From: Hyphomicrobiales bacterium
GTDB taxonomy: Bacteria; Pseudomonadota; Alphaproteobacteria; Rhizobiales; JAJFHR01
Length of the DNA stretch: 6,929 nucleotides
Direction: 5' to 3'
NCBI GenBank assembly: GCA_021775515.1
Contig: JAJFHR010000138.1
Span: 1 to 6,929 of the forward strand
Shown: positions 1 through 6,229 of the stretch, one piece after another
How positions within the stretch are numbered: position 1 is the first letter of the stretch
Layout: each line of letters starts with the position of its first letter
Notes under the pieces: model-generated
What the model saw: only the letters and a program-made list of their open reading frames with translations
Databases searched by the model: none
Told to the model about the DNA's origin: nothing
Made by a program: the position numbers and the translations under genes

Positions 1-843
1 ACGCCCGAGCCTGAGCCCACTGCACTGGTTAAGGTGGATCATGTAAGTGCATCCTATGGCGCTGTTCCGGTACTCCATGATGTCTCGTTTGAGATACACA
101 AAGGCCACACTGTGGCGGTTGTGGGAGAATCCGGTAGCGGCAAAAGCACCACCGCAAGAGTTATCACCGGACTGTTGCCGCCAAAACAAGGACAGATCCT
201 TTATAAAGGCAAAGTTTTGCCAGCGGATTACCGGGCGCGCAGCAAGGATCAATTGCGTCAGGTCCAGATGATTTATCAAATGGCTGACACAGCTCTTAAT
301 CCGCGCCAACGGGTTCGCGACGTTATTGGCCGGCCGTTGTCATTTTATCTCGGCATGAGCGGGGCAAAAAAGGAACAGCGTATTCGTGAATTGCTGCACA
401 TGATCGAGCTTGAGCCCGATGAATTTATCAATCGGTTTCCAGGAGAACTATCCGGTGGACAAAAACAACGTATCTGCATTGCCCGGGCACTTGCCGCCGA
501 ACCGGAGTTCATTATTTGCGATGAGGTGACTTCCGCGCTTGATCAACTAGTTGCCGAAGGCATATTGAAGTTGCTCGACCGGTTGCAGCAGGAACTGTCA
601 CTGGCCTATATGTTCATCACTCACGATCTGGCGACCGTTGCGGCCATTGCTGACCAGGTGATTGTCATGTTGCAAGGACGCATTGTCGAGCAAGGCCAGC
701 AGTCGGATGTCTTTTCACCGCCCCATCATGAATACACCGAACTGTTGTTGTCCTCTGTCCCGGAAATGGATCCTGACTGGCTTGACAATGTGCTTGAGGA
801 TCGAGAAAAAAACAAACCCTCTATAACCTTGGCGGGCAACTGA
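1..843 (+). CDS. Oligopeptide/nickel-type ABC transporter ATP-binding protein (5' end off window)
   Basis: This is a cytoplasmic ATPase that powers an inner-membrane importer of the dipeptide/oligopeptide/nickel (Dpp/Opp) class. The frame is open from base 1 and gives 280 residues before the TGA at 841-843. A GTG at 34 could be read as a start, but coding continues upstream through a Pro/Glu-rich stretch (TPEPEPTALVKV), so the true start is off the window. Visible motifs, numbered from base 1: Walker A GESGSGKST (about 42-50), Q-loop Gln93, signature LSGGQKQR (about 150-157), Walker B ending in CDE (173-175), D-loop SALD and H-loop His208. The Walker B is followed by VTSALD rather than the commoner PTSALD. 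The tail SSVPEMDPDWLDNVLEDR resembles ATPases in which two ABC domains are fused, so this may be the second half of a DppD-DppF-like fusion. A separate DppF-like protein is also possible. The substrate cannot be told from the ATPase. Confidence 0.93.
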   Translation, partial: TPEPEPTALVKVDHVSASYGAVPVLHDVSFEIHKGHTVAVVGESGSGKSTTARVITGLLPPKQGQILYKGKVLPADYRARSKDQLRQVQMIYQMADTALNPRQRVRDVIGRPLSFYLGMSGAKKEQRIRELLHMIELEPDEFINRFPGELSGGQKQRICIARALAAEPEFIICDEVTSALDQLVAEGILKLLDRLQQELSLAYMFITHDLATVAAIADQVIVMLQGRIVEQGQQSDVFSPPHHEYTELLLSSVPEMDPDWLDNVLEDREKNKPSITLAGN

Positions 844-883
844 TCAAACAAACATTGGAGATTTCAACTCCCATGTTTTCGAA

Positions 884-902
884 AATCCCAGCGGAAGGGA
901 TT
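884..902. repeat. Perfect inverted repeat, 6-bp arms with 7-base loop
   Basis: AATCCC (884-889) and GGGATT (897-902) are exact reverse complements around the loop AGCGGAA. The hairpin lies in the 105-base gap between the ABC ATPase stop and the acyl-CoA synthetase start. No T-run follows on either side, so it does not look like an intrinsic terminator. An operator or an mRNA processing hairpin is possible. A short palindrome, TTTTCGAAAA (876-885), sits just before it and overlaps it by two bases. Confidence 0.4.
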
Positions 903-934
903 GCCGAACCGGTCAACACGTTAGCCTAGACATT

Positions 935-942
935 GATGGAGA
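935..942 (+). promoter_or_regulatory. Ribosome binding site fixing the GTG start of the acyl-CoA synthetase
   Basis: GATGGAGA contains GGAG (938-941), seven bases before the GTG at 949. An in-frame TAA at 946-948 touches this GTG, so no longer start exists. The ATG at 935 is in another frame. Confidence 0.6.
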
Positions 943-948
943 CCATAA

Positions 949-2484
949 GTGGACATTGGCTCGTTGCTGCCCGGACACGCCCGCTACAGACCACATCACC
1001 CCTGTTTGGTGTGTGCGGGTGAAACCTATTCGTATCATCAGTTCAATTTGATCGTTAACAGGCTAAGCAATGCGCTGTTGAGGGCTGGCATTAAAAAAGG
1101 CGACCATATGGCCGTCATCCTGCCCAATTGCGCTGAACTGATGACGCTTTACTGGGCGGCGGCTAAAACCGGCATCGTCATTGTGCCGGCGAGCACGCTT
1201 TTGAACCAATCAGGATTGCAGGCGCTGTTGCAAGATTCCGATGCTATTGTCGTTTTTGCCGATGTCGAATTTGCGCCCATGCTTGGTGCTGTCCGGTCGC
1301 AGTTACCCGCCATCAGCAGTGATCGTTACATTCTGGTCAACGGCGAGGGCCCCTCGCCTGAAGGTTTTTCTTCCTTCTCCGATTTTGTTGACGGGGCTTC
1401 AGAAGACAACCCACCCGATGCCGAACTGAGCGACAATGACGTTTACAACATTATGTATTCGAGCGGGACTACGGGTGCCCCCAAAGGTATAGTTCATACG
1501 CATTATGTTCGTGCAAACTATTGTACACATTTTGCAGGGTCATTGCGCATGACACCGGAAAGCGTTGTGCTGCATGCCGGATCGATTGTGTTCAATGGCT
1601 GCATGCTCGACCTGATGCCGTGGATGTATCTGGGGGCAAAATATGTTTTGCATCGGGAATTTAACCCAGCAGCAGTGTTGCAAGGCATCGTCGAACACCA
1701 GGTTACCCATATGGTCATGGTGCCCTCGCAGATCATTGCTATTCTCGGCTGTCCCGAATTTTCTCGGGAAAACCTTTGCTCATTGGAAATGATCCTGTCC
1801 GTCGGATCTCCGTTATTGCTGGAGTATAAACAACAGCTCAACGATTATGTTCCCGGCAAATTTTATGAGCTTTATGGCCTGACGGAGGGTTTTGTGACCA
1901 TTCTCGATTGTACGGTTTCCGAGCGAAAAACCGGATCCGTCGGCACTCCGCCACCGTTTAATCAATTAAAGATCCTGCGCGAGGATGGCAGCGAATGCAA
2001 GGTAGGAGAAGTGGGAGAAATCTGTGGTCGCGGCCCGATGATGATGCCGGAATATTACAAACGTCCGGATCTTACTGCCGAGGCGATTATTGACGGCTGG
2101 CTGCATTCAGGTGACGCTGGATATGTCGATGATGAGGGATATTTGTTTTTAGTTGATCGGATCAAGGACATGATCATCTCCGGCGGTGTCAACGTTTTCC
2201 CGAAAGATATCGAGGAGCTCTTGGTTCAACATCCTGCAGTTTCGGAAGTAGCGGTATTTGGCATTGATCACGAAAAATGGGGCGAAGTCCCAGTTGCCGC
2301 CGTATTATGTGCAGGCGGCCAAACGGTGGACACCCAGGAACTCATACAATGGACCAATGAACGGGTGGCAGCCAAATTTCAGCGCCTGCAGGATTTGATT
2401 GTTCTGGACAGTTTTCCCAGAAACGTCGCGGGAAAAACTTTAAAACGCGAAATCAAAAACACTTATATCACTGACAGGAAATGA
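949..2484 (+). CDS. AMP-dependent acyl-CoA synthetase/ligase (class I adenylate-forming enzyme)
   Basis: This 511-residue enzyme activates a carboxylic acid with ATP to an acyl-AMP and then transfers it to coenzyme A. The family's core motifs are all present: the phosphate-binding loop YSSGTTGAPKG (170-180), YELYGLTE (306-313), the Asp motif GWLHSGD (383-389), the hinge region RIKDMIISGGVNVFP (404-418), and the C-terminal FPRNVAGKTLKR with the expected catalytic lysine at 496. The length is normal for FadD-like or carnitine/crotonobetaine-type ligases, and the large N-domain and small C-domain both look intact. The start is a GTG right after an in-frame stop, and the N-terminus (SLLPGHARYRPHHP) fits the usual family beginning. 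The stop overlaps the next gene's start, giving an operon with the dehydrogenase. Substrate is unassigned: fatty, aromatic or carnitine-like acids are all possible. Confidence 0.93.
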   Translation: MDIGSLLPGHARYRPHHPCLVCAGETYSYHQFNLIVNRLSNALLRAGIKKGDHMAVILPNCAELMTLYWAAAKTGIVIVPASTLLNQSGLQALLQDSDAIVVFADVEFAPMLGAVRSQLPAISSDRYILVNGEGPSPEGFSSFSDFVDGASEDNPPDAELSDNDVYNIMYSSGTTGAPKGIVHTHYVRANYCTHFAGSLRMTPESVVLHAGSIVFNGCMLDLMPWMYLGAKYVLHREFNPAAVLQGIVEHQVTHMVMVPSQIIAILGCPEFSRENLCSLEMILSVGSPLLLEYKQQLNDYVPGKFYELYGLTEGFVTILDCTVSERKTGSVGTPPPFNQLKILREDGSECKVGEVGEICGRGPMMMPEYYKRPDLTAEAIIDGWLHSGDAGYVDDEGYLFLVDRIKDMIISGGVNVFPKDIEELLVQHPAVSEVAVFGIDHEKWGEVPVAAVLCAGGQTVDTQELIQWTNERVAAKFQRLQDLIVLDSFPRNVAGKTLKREIKNTYITDRK

Positions 2485-3314
2485 TGAAAAAACTAGAAGG
2501 AAAATCCGCCATCGTTAGCGGCTCGGGCCGGGGTATTGGCCGCGCCCTTGCTTTGAAACTGGCGGCCGAAGGAGCCAGTGTCGTCATCAATGATATCGAT
2601 GAGGCTCCCGCACTTGATACACTCAGGGAAATCCAAGGCCGTGGCGGGACTGCCACCGTCTGTATCGGTGATGTCACCGCCAACGATTTTGCCCAGCGCT
2701 TCGTTGATACCTCTATCGATGTATTTGGCGGGCTCGATATCATCGTCAACAATGCCGGGTACACCAGAGACAGTGTGATCCAGAAAATGACAGACGATAA
2801 ATGGCAGGCAATCCTTGATGTGCATATCACCGCACCGTTTAAGATTTTACGCGCAGCTTCCGAGTTTATCCGGGCCCGCGCCAAAGAAGAAAGTGCGAAT
2901 AATGCGGAGGTTTATCGAAAAGTGGTCAATATTTCGTCGATCTCCGGTCTTTATGGCAACGCCGGCCAGGTAAATTATGGTGCCGCCAAATCTGCCATGA
3001 TCGGTTTAACCCGATCTCTTGCCAAGGAATGGGGACGCTATAACGTCAATGTAAACTGCGTTGCTTTCGGATTGATAGAAACCCGCCTGACCACAGCGCT
3101 GAGCGCGGAAAATGAAAAAACCACCAACATTGGCGATACTGAAATCAAAGTGGGCATTCAGGCCGACAGGCTCGAATTGATCAAGTTTTTAACCCCGCTC
3201 GGCCGCGCCGGCACCGCCGGGGAAGCTGCCGATGCTGTTTATCTGTTTTGCGCCCCGGAAAGTAATTTCGTCAGTGGGCAAGTGCTGGTTGCCGGCGGTG
3301 GGTTGTTGATTTAG
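2481..3314 (+). CDS. SDR-family NAD(P)-dependent oxidoreductase (3-hydroxyacyl-CoA dehydrogenase / 3-oxoacyl reductase-like)
   Basis: This is a classical short-chain dehydrogenase with a Rossmann fold, 277 residues from the first ATG. It carries the cofactor loop SGSGRGIG (13-20, with Ser in place of the usual Thr), an Asp at the end of strand beta-2 (VVINDID, Asp38) that favours NAD(H) over NADP(H), NNAG (90-93), catalytic Ser153 in NISSISG, and Tyr166 and Lys170 in YGAAK. The helix where many members have a catalytic Asn reads DVHITAPF here, with His115 near that position. Two ATGs lie in tandem at 2481 and 2484. The AGGA at 2476-2479 is only one base from the first and four from the second, so 2484 may be the real start. 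Either way the start overlaps the ligase stop, which implies translational coupling. A hydroxyacyl-CoA step acting on the ligase product is a reasonable inference, but the substrate is unknown. Confidence 0.92.
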   Translation: MMKKLEGKSAIVSGSGRGIGRALALKLAAEGASVVINDIDEAPALDTLREIQGRGGTATVCIGDVTANDFAQRFVDTSIDVFGGLDIIVNNAGYTRDSVIQKMTDDKWQAILDVHITAPFKILRAASEFIRARAKEESANNAEVYRKVVNISSISGLYGNAGQVNYGAAKSAMIGLTRSLAKEWGRYNVNVNCVAFGLIETRLTTALSAENEKTTNIGDTEIKVGIQADRLELIKFLTPLGRAGTAGEAADAVYLFCAPESNFVSGQVLVAGGGLLI

Positions 3315-3344
3315 CCGCTAGGTGCGACGGCAATTTTCGCGGCA
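3315..3344. other. 30-base convergent intergenic gap with no clear terminator
   Basis: The dehydrogenase (+) and sulfatase (-) end tail to tail here. Only a weak 5-bp pairing is visible, GCCGC (3314-3318) with GCGGC (3338-3342) across a 19-base loop, and no proper T-run follows. Transcripts from both sides probably run into each other unless Rho stops them. Confidence 0.4.
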
Positions 3345-4859
3345 TTAATCTTTCGGAAATCGCTGCCGTTCTTCTACAACATTGAGGTTCATGTGATTTC
3401 GCATGTAACGTTCCGAGGCTTTTTGCAGCGGCTGATAATCCCAGGGGAAATATGAACCGTTGCGCAGGGCTTCATAAACCACCCATCGCCGGGCTTGAGA
3501 TTGCCGGACTTCGACATCAAAAGCCGCCATGTTCCAGTTTTGGTATACGTCTTGGGCAAATTTCGCGGCCGGTTCGGCATGGGCAGGCTCAGCCGCCAGA
3601 TTAGACAGTTCATGCGGATCAGCCTTAAGGTCAAACAATTGCGGCGGATCAAGTTCACAATGAATGTATTTCCATTGGCCGTACCGCAAAGCAACCAAAG
3701 GTGCGAATGATGCTTCAGCGGCATATTCCATTCGCACTGGTTTGTCGCTAATAATACCCTGGCTCACGGGCACAAGCGAGGTGCCATCCGTCCACGGCAT
3801 TATTTCCGCCATGTTGATGCCGGCCAACTCTGCCAGCGTCGGCAATACATCCAGGGTACTGACCGGGTGATCAATTTTTCTGGATGGCATGTCCGGTGAA
3901 CTGATCATCAATGGCACTCTTGCAGATCCCTCAAAAAAATTCATTTTGAACCACAAACCGCGCTCACCGAGCATATCTCCATGGTCTGATACAAACAGGA
4001 CAATGGTATTCTCCGCCTGATTTACCGCTTCCAGCGTCGTCAATATGTCGCCGATTTTTTCATCAAGGTAGGAAATATTGGCAAAATAAGCGCGGCGGGA
4101 GCGCTGGATGTCTGTATCCAATATGTTGAAACTGCGCCAGTCGTTTGCATCAAATATTCGTTGAGAATGAGGGTCGTGATCCTCATAATCAATGGCAGAA
4201 ATAACCGGTAAAAGATGTTCACAATCAGCATAAAGGTCCCAAAATTTGCGCCTCGCCAGATAGGGATCATGCGGGTGGGTAAAGCTGACCGTCAACATCC
4301 AGGGCCGGTCATCTTGCTGGCGGCCGAGGTCATATATTTTCCGGACCGAATGATAGGCAACTTCGTCGTCATATTCGAGCTGATTGGAAATTTCCGCTAT
4401 CCCGGCGCTCGTTACGCTGCCTAAATTATGATACCACCAGTCAATGCGTTCGCCCGGCTTGCGGTAATCCGGGGTCCAGCCAAAATCGGCGGGGTAGACG
4501 TCGGTTGTAAGTCTTTCCTCAAATCCGTGCAGTTGATCAGGACCAACAAAATGCATTTTTCCCGATAAACACGTGGAATACCCGGCACGGCGCAGATGAT
4601 GAGCATAAGTTGGAATGTCGGAGGCAAACTCCGCAGCGTTATCATAAACCCGCGTACGGCGCGGCAGTTGACCTGACATAAAACTGGCGCGTGCTGGGGC
4701 ACACAGAGGAGAGGCTGTGTAGGCATTGGTAAATCGCGTTGATCGCCCGGCTAATTTTTTCAAATTTGGAGCGTGCAGCCATCGCGCAGGGCCATCGGGG
4801 AAAAGAGTGCCGTTCAACTGATCCACCATCACAATCAGCATATTCGGGCGTTGCGCCAT
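3345..4859 (-). CDS. betC: Choline-sulfatase-like type I sulfatase
   Basis: This predicted type I sulfatase of 504 residues hydrolyses a sulfate ester. By family resemblance the substrate is choline-O-sulfate, giving choline and sulfate. The formylglycine motif is C53-A-P-A-R57, so a formylglycine-generating enzyme is needed elsewhere in the genome. Metal and catalytic residues in typical places include Asp13, Lys101, His103, His195 in SFTHPHDPY, Asp292-His293 in VSDHGDM, and Lys305. The choline-sulfatase C-terminal domain is recognisable (VRQSQARRWVVYEALRNG, WDYQP, YMRNH). The length matches the roughly 510 residues of known BetC. No signal peptide is visible, so the enzyme is likely cytoplasmic. 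GGAG (minus strand, 4869-4866) lies six bases before the ATG and supports this start. No betA, betB or betI is adjacent; the divergent neighbour is a TRAP transporter. A related sulfate ester is the main alternative substrate. Confidence 0.92.
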   Translation of the reverse strand: MAQRPNMLIVMVDQLNGTLFPDGPARWLHAPNLKKLAGRSTRFTNAYTASPLCAPARASFMSGQLPRRTRVYDNAAEFASDIPTYAHHLRRAGYSTCLSGKMHFVGPDQLHGFEERLTTDVYPADFGWTPDYRKPGERIDWWYHNLGSVTSAGIAEISNQLEYDDEVAYHSVRKIYDLGRQQDDRPWMLTVSFTHPHDPYLARRKFWDLYADCEHLLPVISAIDYEDHDPHSQRIFDANDWRSFNILDTDIQRSRRAYFANISYLDEKIGDILTTLEAVNQAENTIVLFVSDHGDMLGERGLWFKMNFFEGSARVPLMISSPDMPSRKIDHPVSTLDVLPTLAELAGINMAEIMPWTDGTSLVPVSQGIISDKPVRMEYAAEASFAPLVALRYGQWKYIHCELDPPQLFDLKADPHELSNLAAEPAHAEPAAKFAQDVYQNWNMAAFDVEVRQSQARRWVVYEALRNGSYFPWDYQPLQKASERYMRNHMNLNVVEERQRFPKD

Positions 4860-4892
4860 TCATCTCTCCATCGACAGAAATCACTTCAGAAG

Positions 4893-4922
4893 ATTTTAAA
4901 ATAATGCACACACTTTTTTCAT
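4893..4922 (-). promoter_or_regulatory. Candidate sigma-70 promoter for the sulfatase gene
   Basis: On the minus strand, TAAAAT (4898-4893) matches the -10 consensus at 5 of 6 positions. ATGAAA (4922-4917) matches the -35 at 4 of 6, with an 18-base spacer. Transcription would start near 4886, leaving a leader of about 26 bases with a good ribosome site. The area is AT-rich, so chance matches are likely. Confidence 0.35.
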
Positions 4923-4993
4923 TCCACCAATCAGAAAAACCCCTCACCCGCCGTGCATTCATGCTCGTAGCAGCAGAAATAAACAGCCGATGA
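4904..4993 (+). CDS. Possible 29-codon ORF with a twin-arginine-like motif (doubtful; maybe a remnant)
   Basis: An ATG at 4904 opens 29 codons ending in TGA at 4991-4993. The peptide contains LTRRAFMLVAA (residues 15-25), which resembles the start of a Tat signal (RR, x, Phe, then hydrophobic residues), but it stops before a full hydrophobic core or cleavage site. No good ribosome site precedes it. FcbT1-type TRAP binding proteins often begin with a Tat signal, and their gene is often next to the permease genes. This could therefore be the leftover 5' end of a lost binding-protein gene, but chance is equally plausible. It also overlaps the proposed sulfatase promoter on the other strand. I found no recognisable binding-protein sequence in the bases that follow. 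Confidence 0.15.
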   Translation: MHTLFSFHQSEKPLTRRAFMLVAAEINSR

Positions 4994-5045
4994 ACCGAGG
5001 AGGCCTGTCTGCCAGCAGCCTAATAAAGGACATCAAAATAAGCTC

Positions 5046-5076
5046 TTGAACCTCAAGTGGCTATAGGTTGTAGCTT
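5046..5076 (+). promoter_or_regulatory. Candidate MerR-type promoter with operator dyad in a 19-base spacer
   Basis: TTGAAC (5046-5051) could be a -35 box and TAGCTT (5071-5076) a -10 box, with a 19-base spacer that is longer than the usual 17. The spacer largely holds an imperfect dyad, ACCTCAAGTGGCTATAGGT (5050-5068), with arms pairing at 6 of 8 positions around TGG. An overlong spacer carrying a dyad is the hallmark of promoters controlled by MerR-family regulators, which untwist the DNA to activate. A second overlapping dyad, CTTGA-N3-TCAAG (5045-5057), is perfect and could instead be a site for another regulator. No regulator gene lies in the window. If real, it would drive the TRAP genes from about 5083. 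Confidence 0.4.
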
Positions 5077-5104
5077 AGGCGCTCAACAATTCGTCTGGGA
5101 GCCG

Positions 5105-5117
5105 GGATCAATGATCC
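5105..5117. repeat. Perfect 6-1-6 dyad GGATCA-A-TGATCC
   Basis: GGATCA (5105-5110) and TGATCC (5112-5117) are exact reverse complements around A5111. The dyad lies just downstream of the proposed promoter and covers the ATG (5111-5113) of the small ORF before the small-permease gene. It could be a repressor site of the short-palindrome type used by GntR-family regulators, or an RNA structure, though a one-base loop makes a hairpin of the full length unlikely. Confidence 0.4.
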
Positions 5118-5200
5118 AGAAAAACAAAAAACCACCTGCACATTTGATTTCAGTACGGGTTTCCCGCATTTTAACAGCCGTTCTTAAAGATGATTGCTAG
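5111..5200 (+). CDS. Possible 29-codon leader ORF coupled to the TRAP small permease (doubtful)
   Basis: An ATG at 5111 opens a 29-codon frame that ends in TAG at 5198-5200, eleven bases into the small-permease gene. GGGAG (5097-5101) lies nine bases upstream, a better ribosome site than anything before the permease ATG at 5190. The peptide is basic (MIQKNKKPP at the start, LKDDC at the end) and I recognise no family. The frame is open upstream as far as base 5042, so a longer form from GTG 5057 is possible. A role as a translated leader that delivers ribosomes to the permease start is inference from spacing alone. Confidence 0.25.
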   Translation: MIQKNKKPPAHLISVRVSRILTAVLKDDC

Positions 5201-6203
5201 GGAATCTGAAAATACCGACGACCCCTTGAAGCAGCGACCGGCGGAATTTAGCGTTGCCGTCATTATTATCCTGATTTTCGGCTGGTCGACGCTAAGCCTG
5301 CTTGCTGTTTTTTTATTAAATAATTTTCTCACCTTTTGGCTGGGATGGCCAGGGGCGTTCAACAGTAATGCGTCCGGTCTGTATTCCTGGGTGCAAATCA
5401 GCCTTTATGCAGCCGCCCTGTTGGGCGTGATCACCTACACTCTTACCTCCGGCAGCCTTTCGCTGCGCACGGAATATGAAAAAATTTCCACGATAAATAT
5501 CTTTTTCATACGCGCAGCCTTTTGGGCGGTATTGCTGATCGGCGTCACTGACATGTTCCTGTCGATCCTGCGCGGCGAAGAGTGGCTGACGAGTATTGCT
5601 GGAGAAACCTTCGGCCGACTGATGACCAGGGCTGATTTTCGCGGACCGTTCGTTCACATGCCGCTGATCGCCATAGCAATTGTGCTGGCCGCCAGGACGC
5701 GGACCATAGGTGTTACATGGTTGGCGCTGCTCATCGTCCTTGCAGAATTGCTCATCGTAATGTTCCGTTTTGTGTTTTCCTATGAACAGGTGTTCATGGC
5801 CGATCTGGTGCGGTTTTGGTATGCGCCGTTATTTCTTTTCGGTTGCGCCTATACGTTGCGCGAAGACGCTCATGTCCGGGTTGACGTTTTTTATGCCAAC
5901 TTTTCAAAGAAGACCAAGGGCGCAGTCAATGCCCTGGGGACATTGTTGCTCGGCATGCCCTTTTGCTGGCTCATTTTGATCGTGGGGCTGCGGGGCAAGA
6001 CCGGTGCCATCAACAGTGCGCTGTTGAGTTTCGAGATCGAAGGTCTCGGTGACGGCATGTACGTGTTGTATCTGATGACCGTTTTTATGGGCATTTTCGC
6101 CGTCTCAATGCTGATCGAATTTGTTGGATTGCTCTTCAAAGCGGTGGCTGACATTCAAGAAAACCCAGGCGGGCTTAGCCAAATCGCGCCCGCTGTCCAT
6201 TAG
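5190..6203 (+). CDS. TRAP transporter small permease subunit (DctQ/FcbT2-like) with N-terminal extension
   Basis: This is the small integral-membrane subunit of a tripartite ATP-independent periplasmic (TRAP) transporter, which partners the large permease and a substrate-binding protein to take up organic acids or similar solutes using an ion gradient. The protein has 337 residues and about eight hydrophobic segments, near 20-46, 63-86, 103-127, 152-171, 172-195, 200-222, 243-268 and 288-318. The DctQ domain is the C-terminal half, marked by YTLREDAHVRVDVFYANF (221-238) and the four last segments. Ordinary DctQ proteins are about 160-200 residues with four helices, so the first 170 residues are extra. 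Long small permeases of this kind occur in the mannitol/chloroaromatic (FcbT2) group. No Shine-Dalgarno is clear before ATG 5190, and an in-frame stop at 5172-5174 rules out a longer form. The large permease follows after 26 bases. Confidence 0.88.
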   Translation: MIARESENTDDPLKQRPAEFSVAVIIILIFGWSTLSLLAVFLLNNFLTFWLGWPGAFNSNASGLYSWVQISLYAAALLGVITYTLTSGSLSLRTEYEKISTINIFFIRAAFWAVLLIGVTDMFLSILRGEEWLTSIAGETFGRLMTRADFRGPFVHMPLIAIAIVLAARTRTIGVTWLALLIVLAELLIVMFRFVFSYEQVFMADLVRFWYAPLFLFGCAYTLREDAHVRVDVFYANFSKKTKGAVNALGTLLLGMPFCWLILIVGLRGKTGAINSALLSFEIEGLGDGMYVLYLMTVFMGIFAVSMLIEFVGLLFKAVADIQENPGGLSQIAPAVH

Positions 6204-6229
6204 TTGCGTAAAAAAGGATCCGGCCGCAC

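Larger units (their letters stand above)
4860..5189. promoter_or_regulatory. Divergent control region between the sulfatase and the TRAP permease genes
   Basis: This 330-base stretch has no confident gene. From left to right it holds the sulfatase ribosome site (4866-4869), a candidate minus-strand sulfatase promoter (4893-4922), a 29-codon ORF with a twin-arginine-like motif (4904-4993), a candidate MerR-type promoter/operator (5046-5076), a 6-1-6 dyad (5105-5117), a 29-codon ORF running into the small-permease gene (5111-5200), and a 4-3-4 dyad CGGGTTTCCCG (5156-5166). The sub-features are listed separately. All are read by eye and none is certain. Confidence 0.6.

Noticed and set aside
873..929. 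An 18-codon ORF between the ABC ATPase and acyl-CoA synthetase genes
   Set aside because: Very short, its nearest GGAG (857-860) is 12 bases away, and it overlaps the hairpin. Nothing supports translation.
2468..2884. A 138-codon minus-strand frame opposite the dehydrogenase gene
   Set aside because: It mirrors the coding frame of a clearly conserved dehydrogenase and shows no recognisable domain or ribosome site.
5156..5166. CGGG-TTT-CCCG mini-hairpin as a terminator
   Set aside because: A 4-bp stem with no proper T-run is too weak; it is noted only as part of the control region.
5144..5174. A second possible promoter (TTGATT with TTTTAA) close to the small permease start
   Set aside because: The -10 match is poor, the spacing is 19 bases and it would leave almost no leader before ATG 5190.
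5316..5657. A 113-codon minus-strand frame opposite the small permease gene
   Set aside because: It is antisense to well-formed membrane segments and has no family resemblance.
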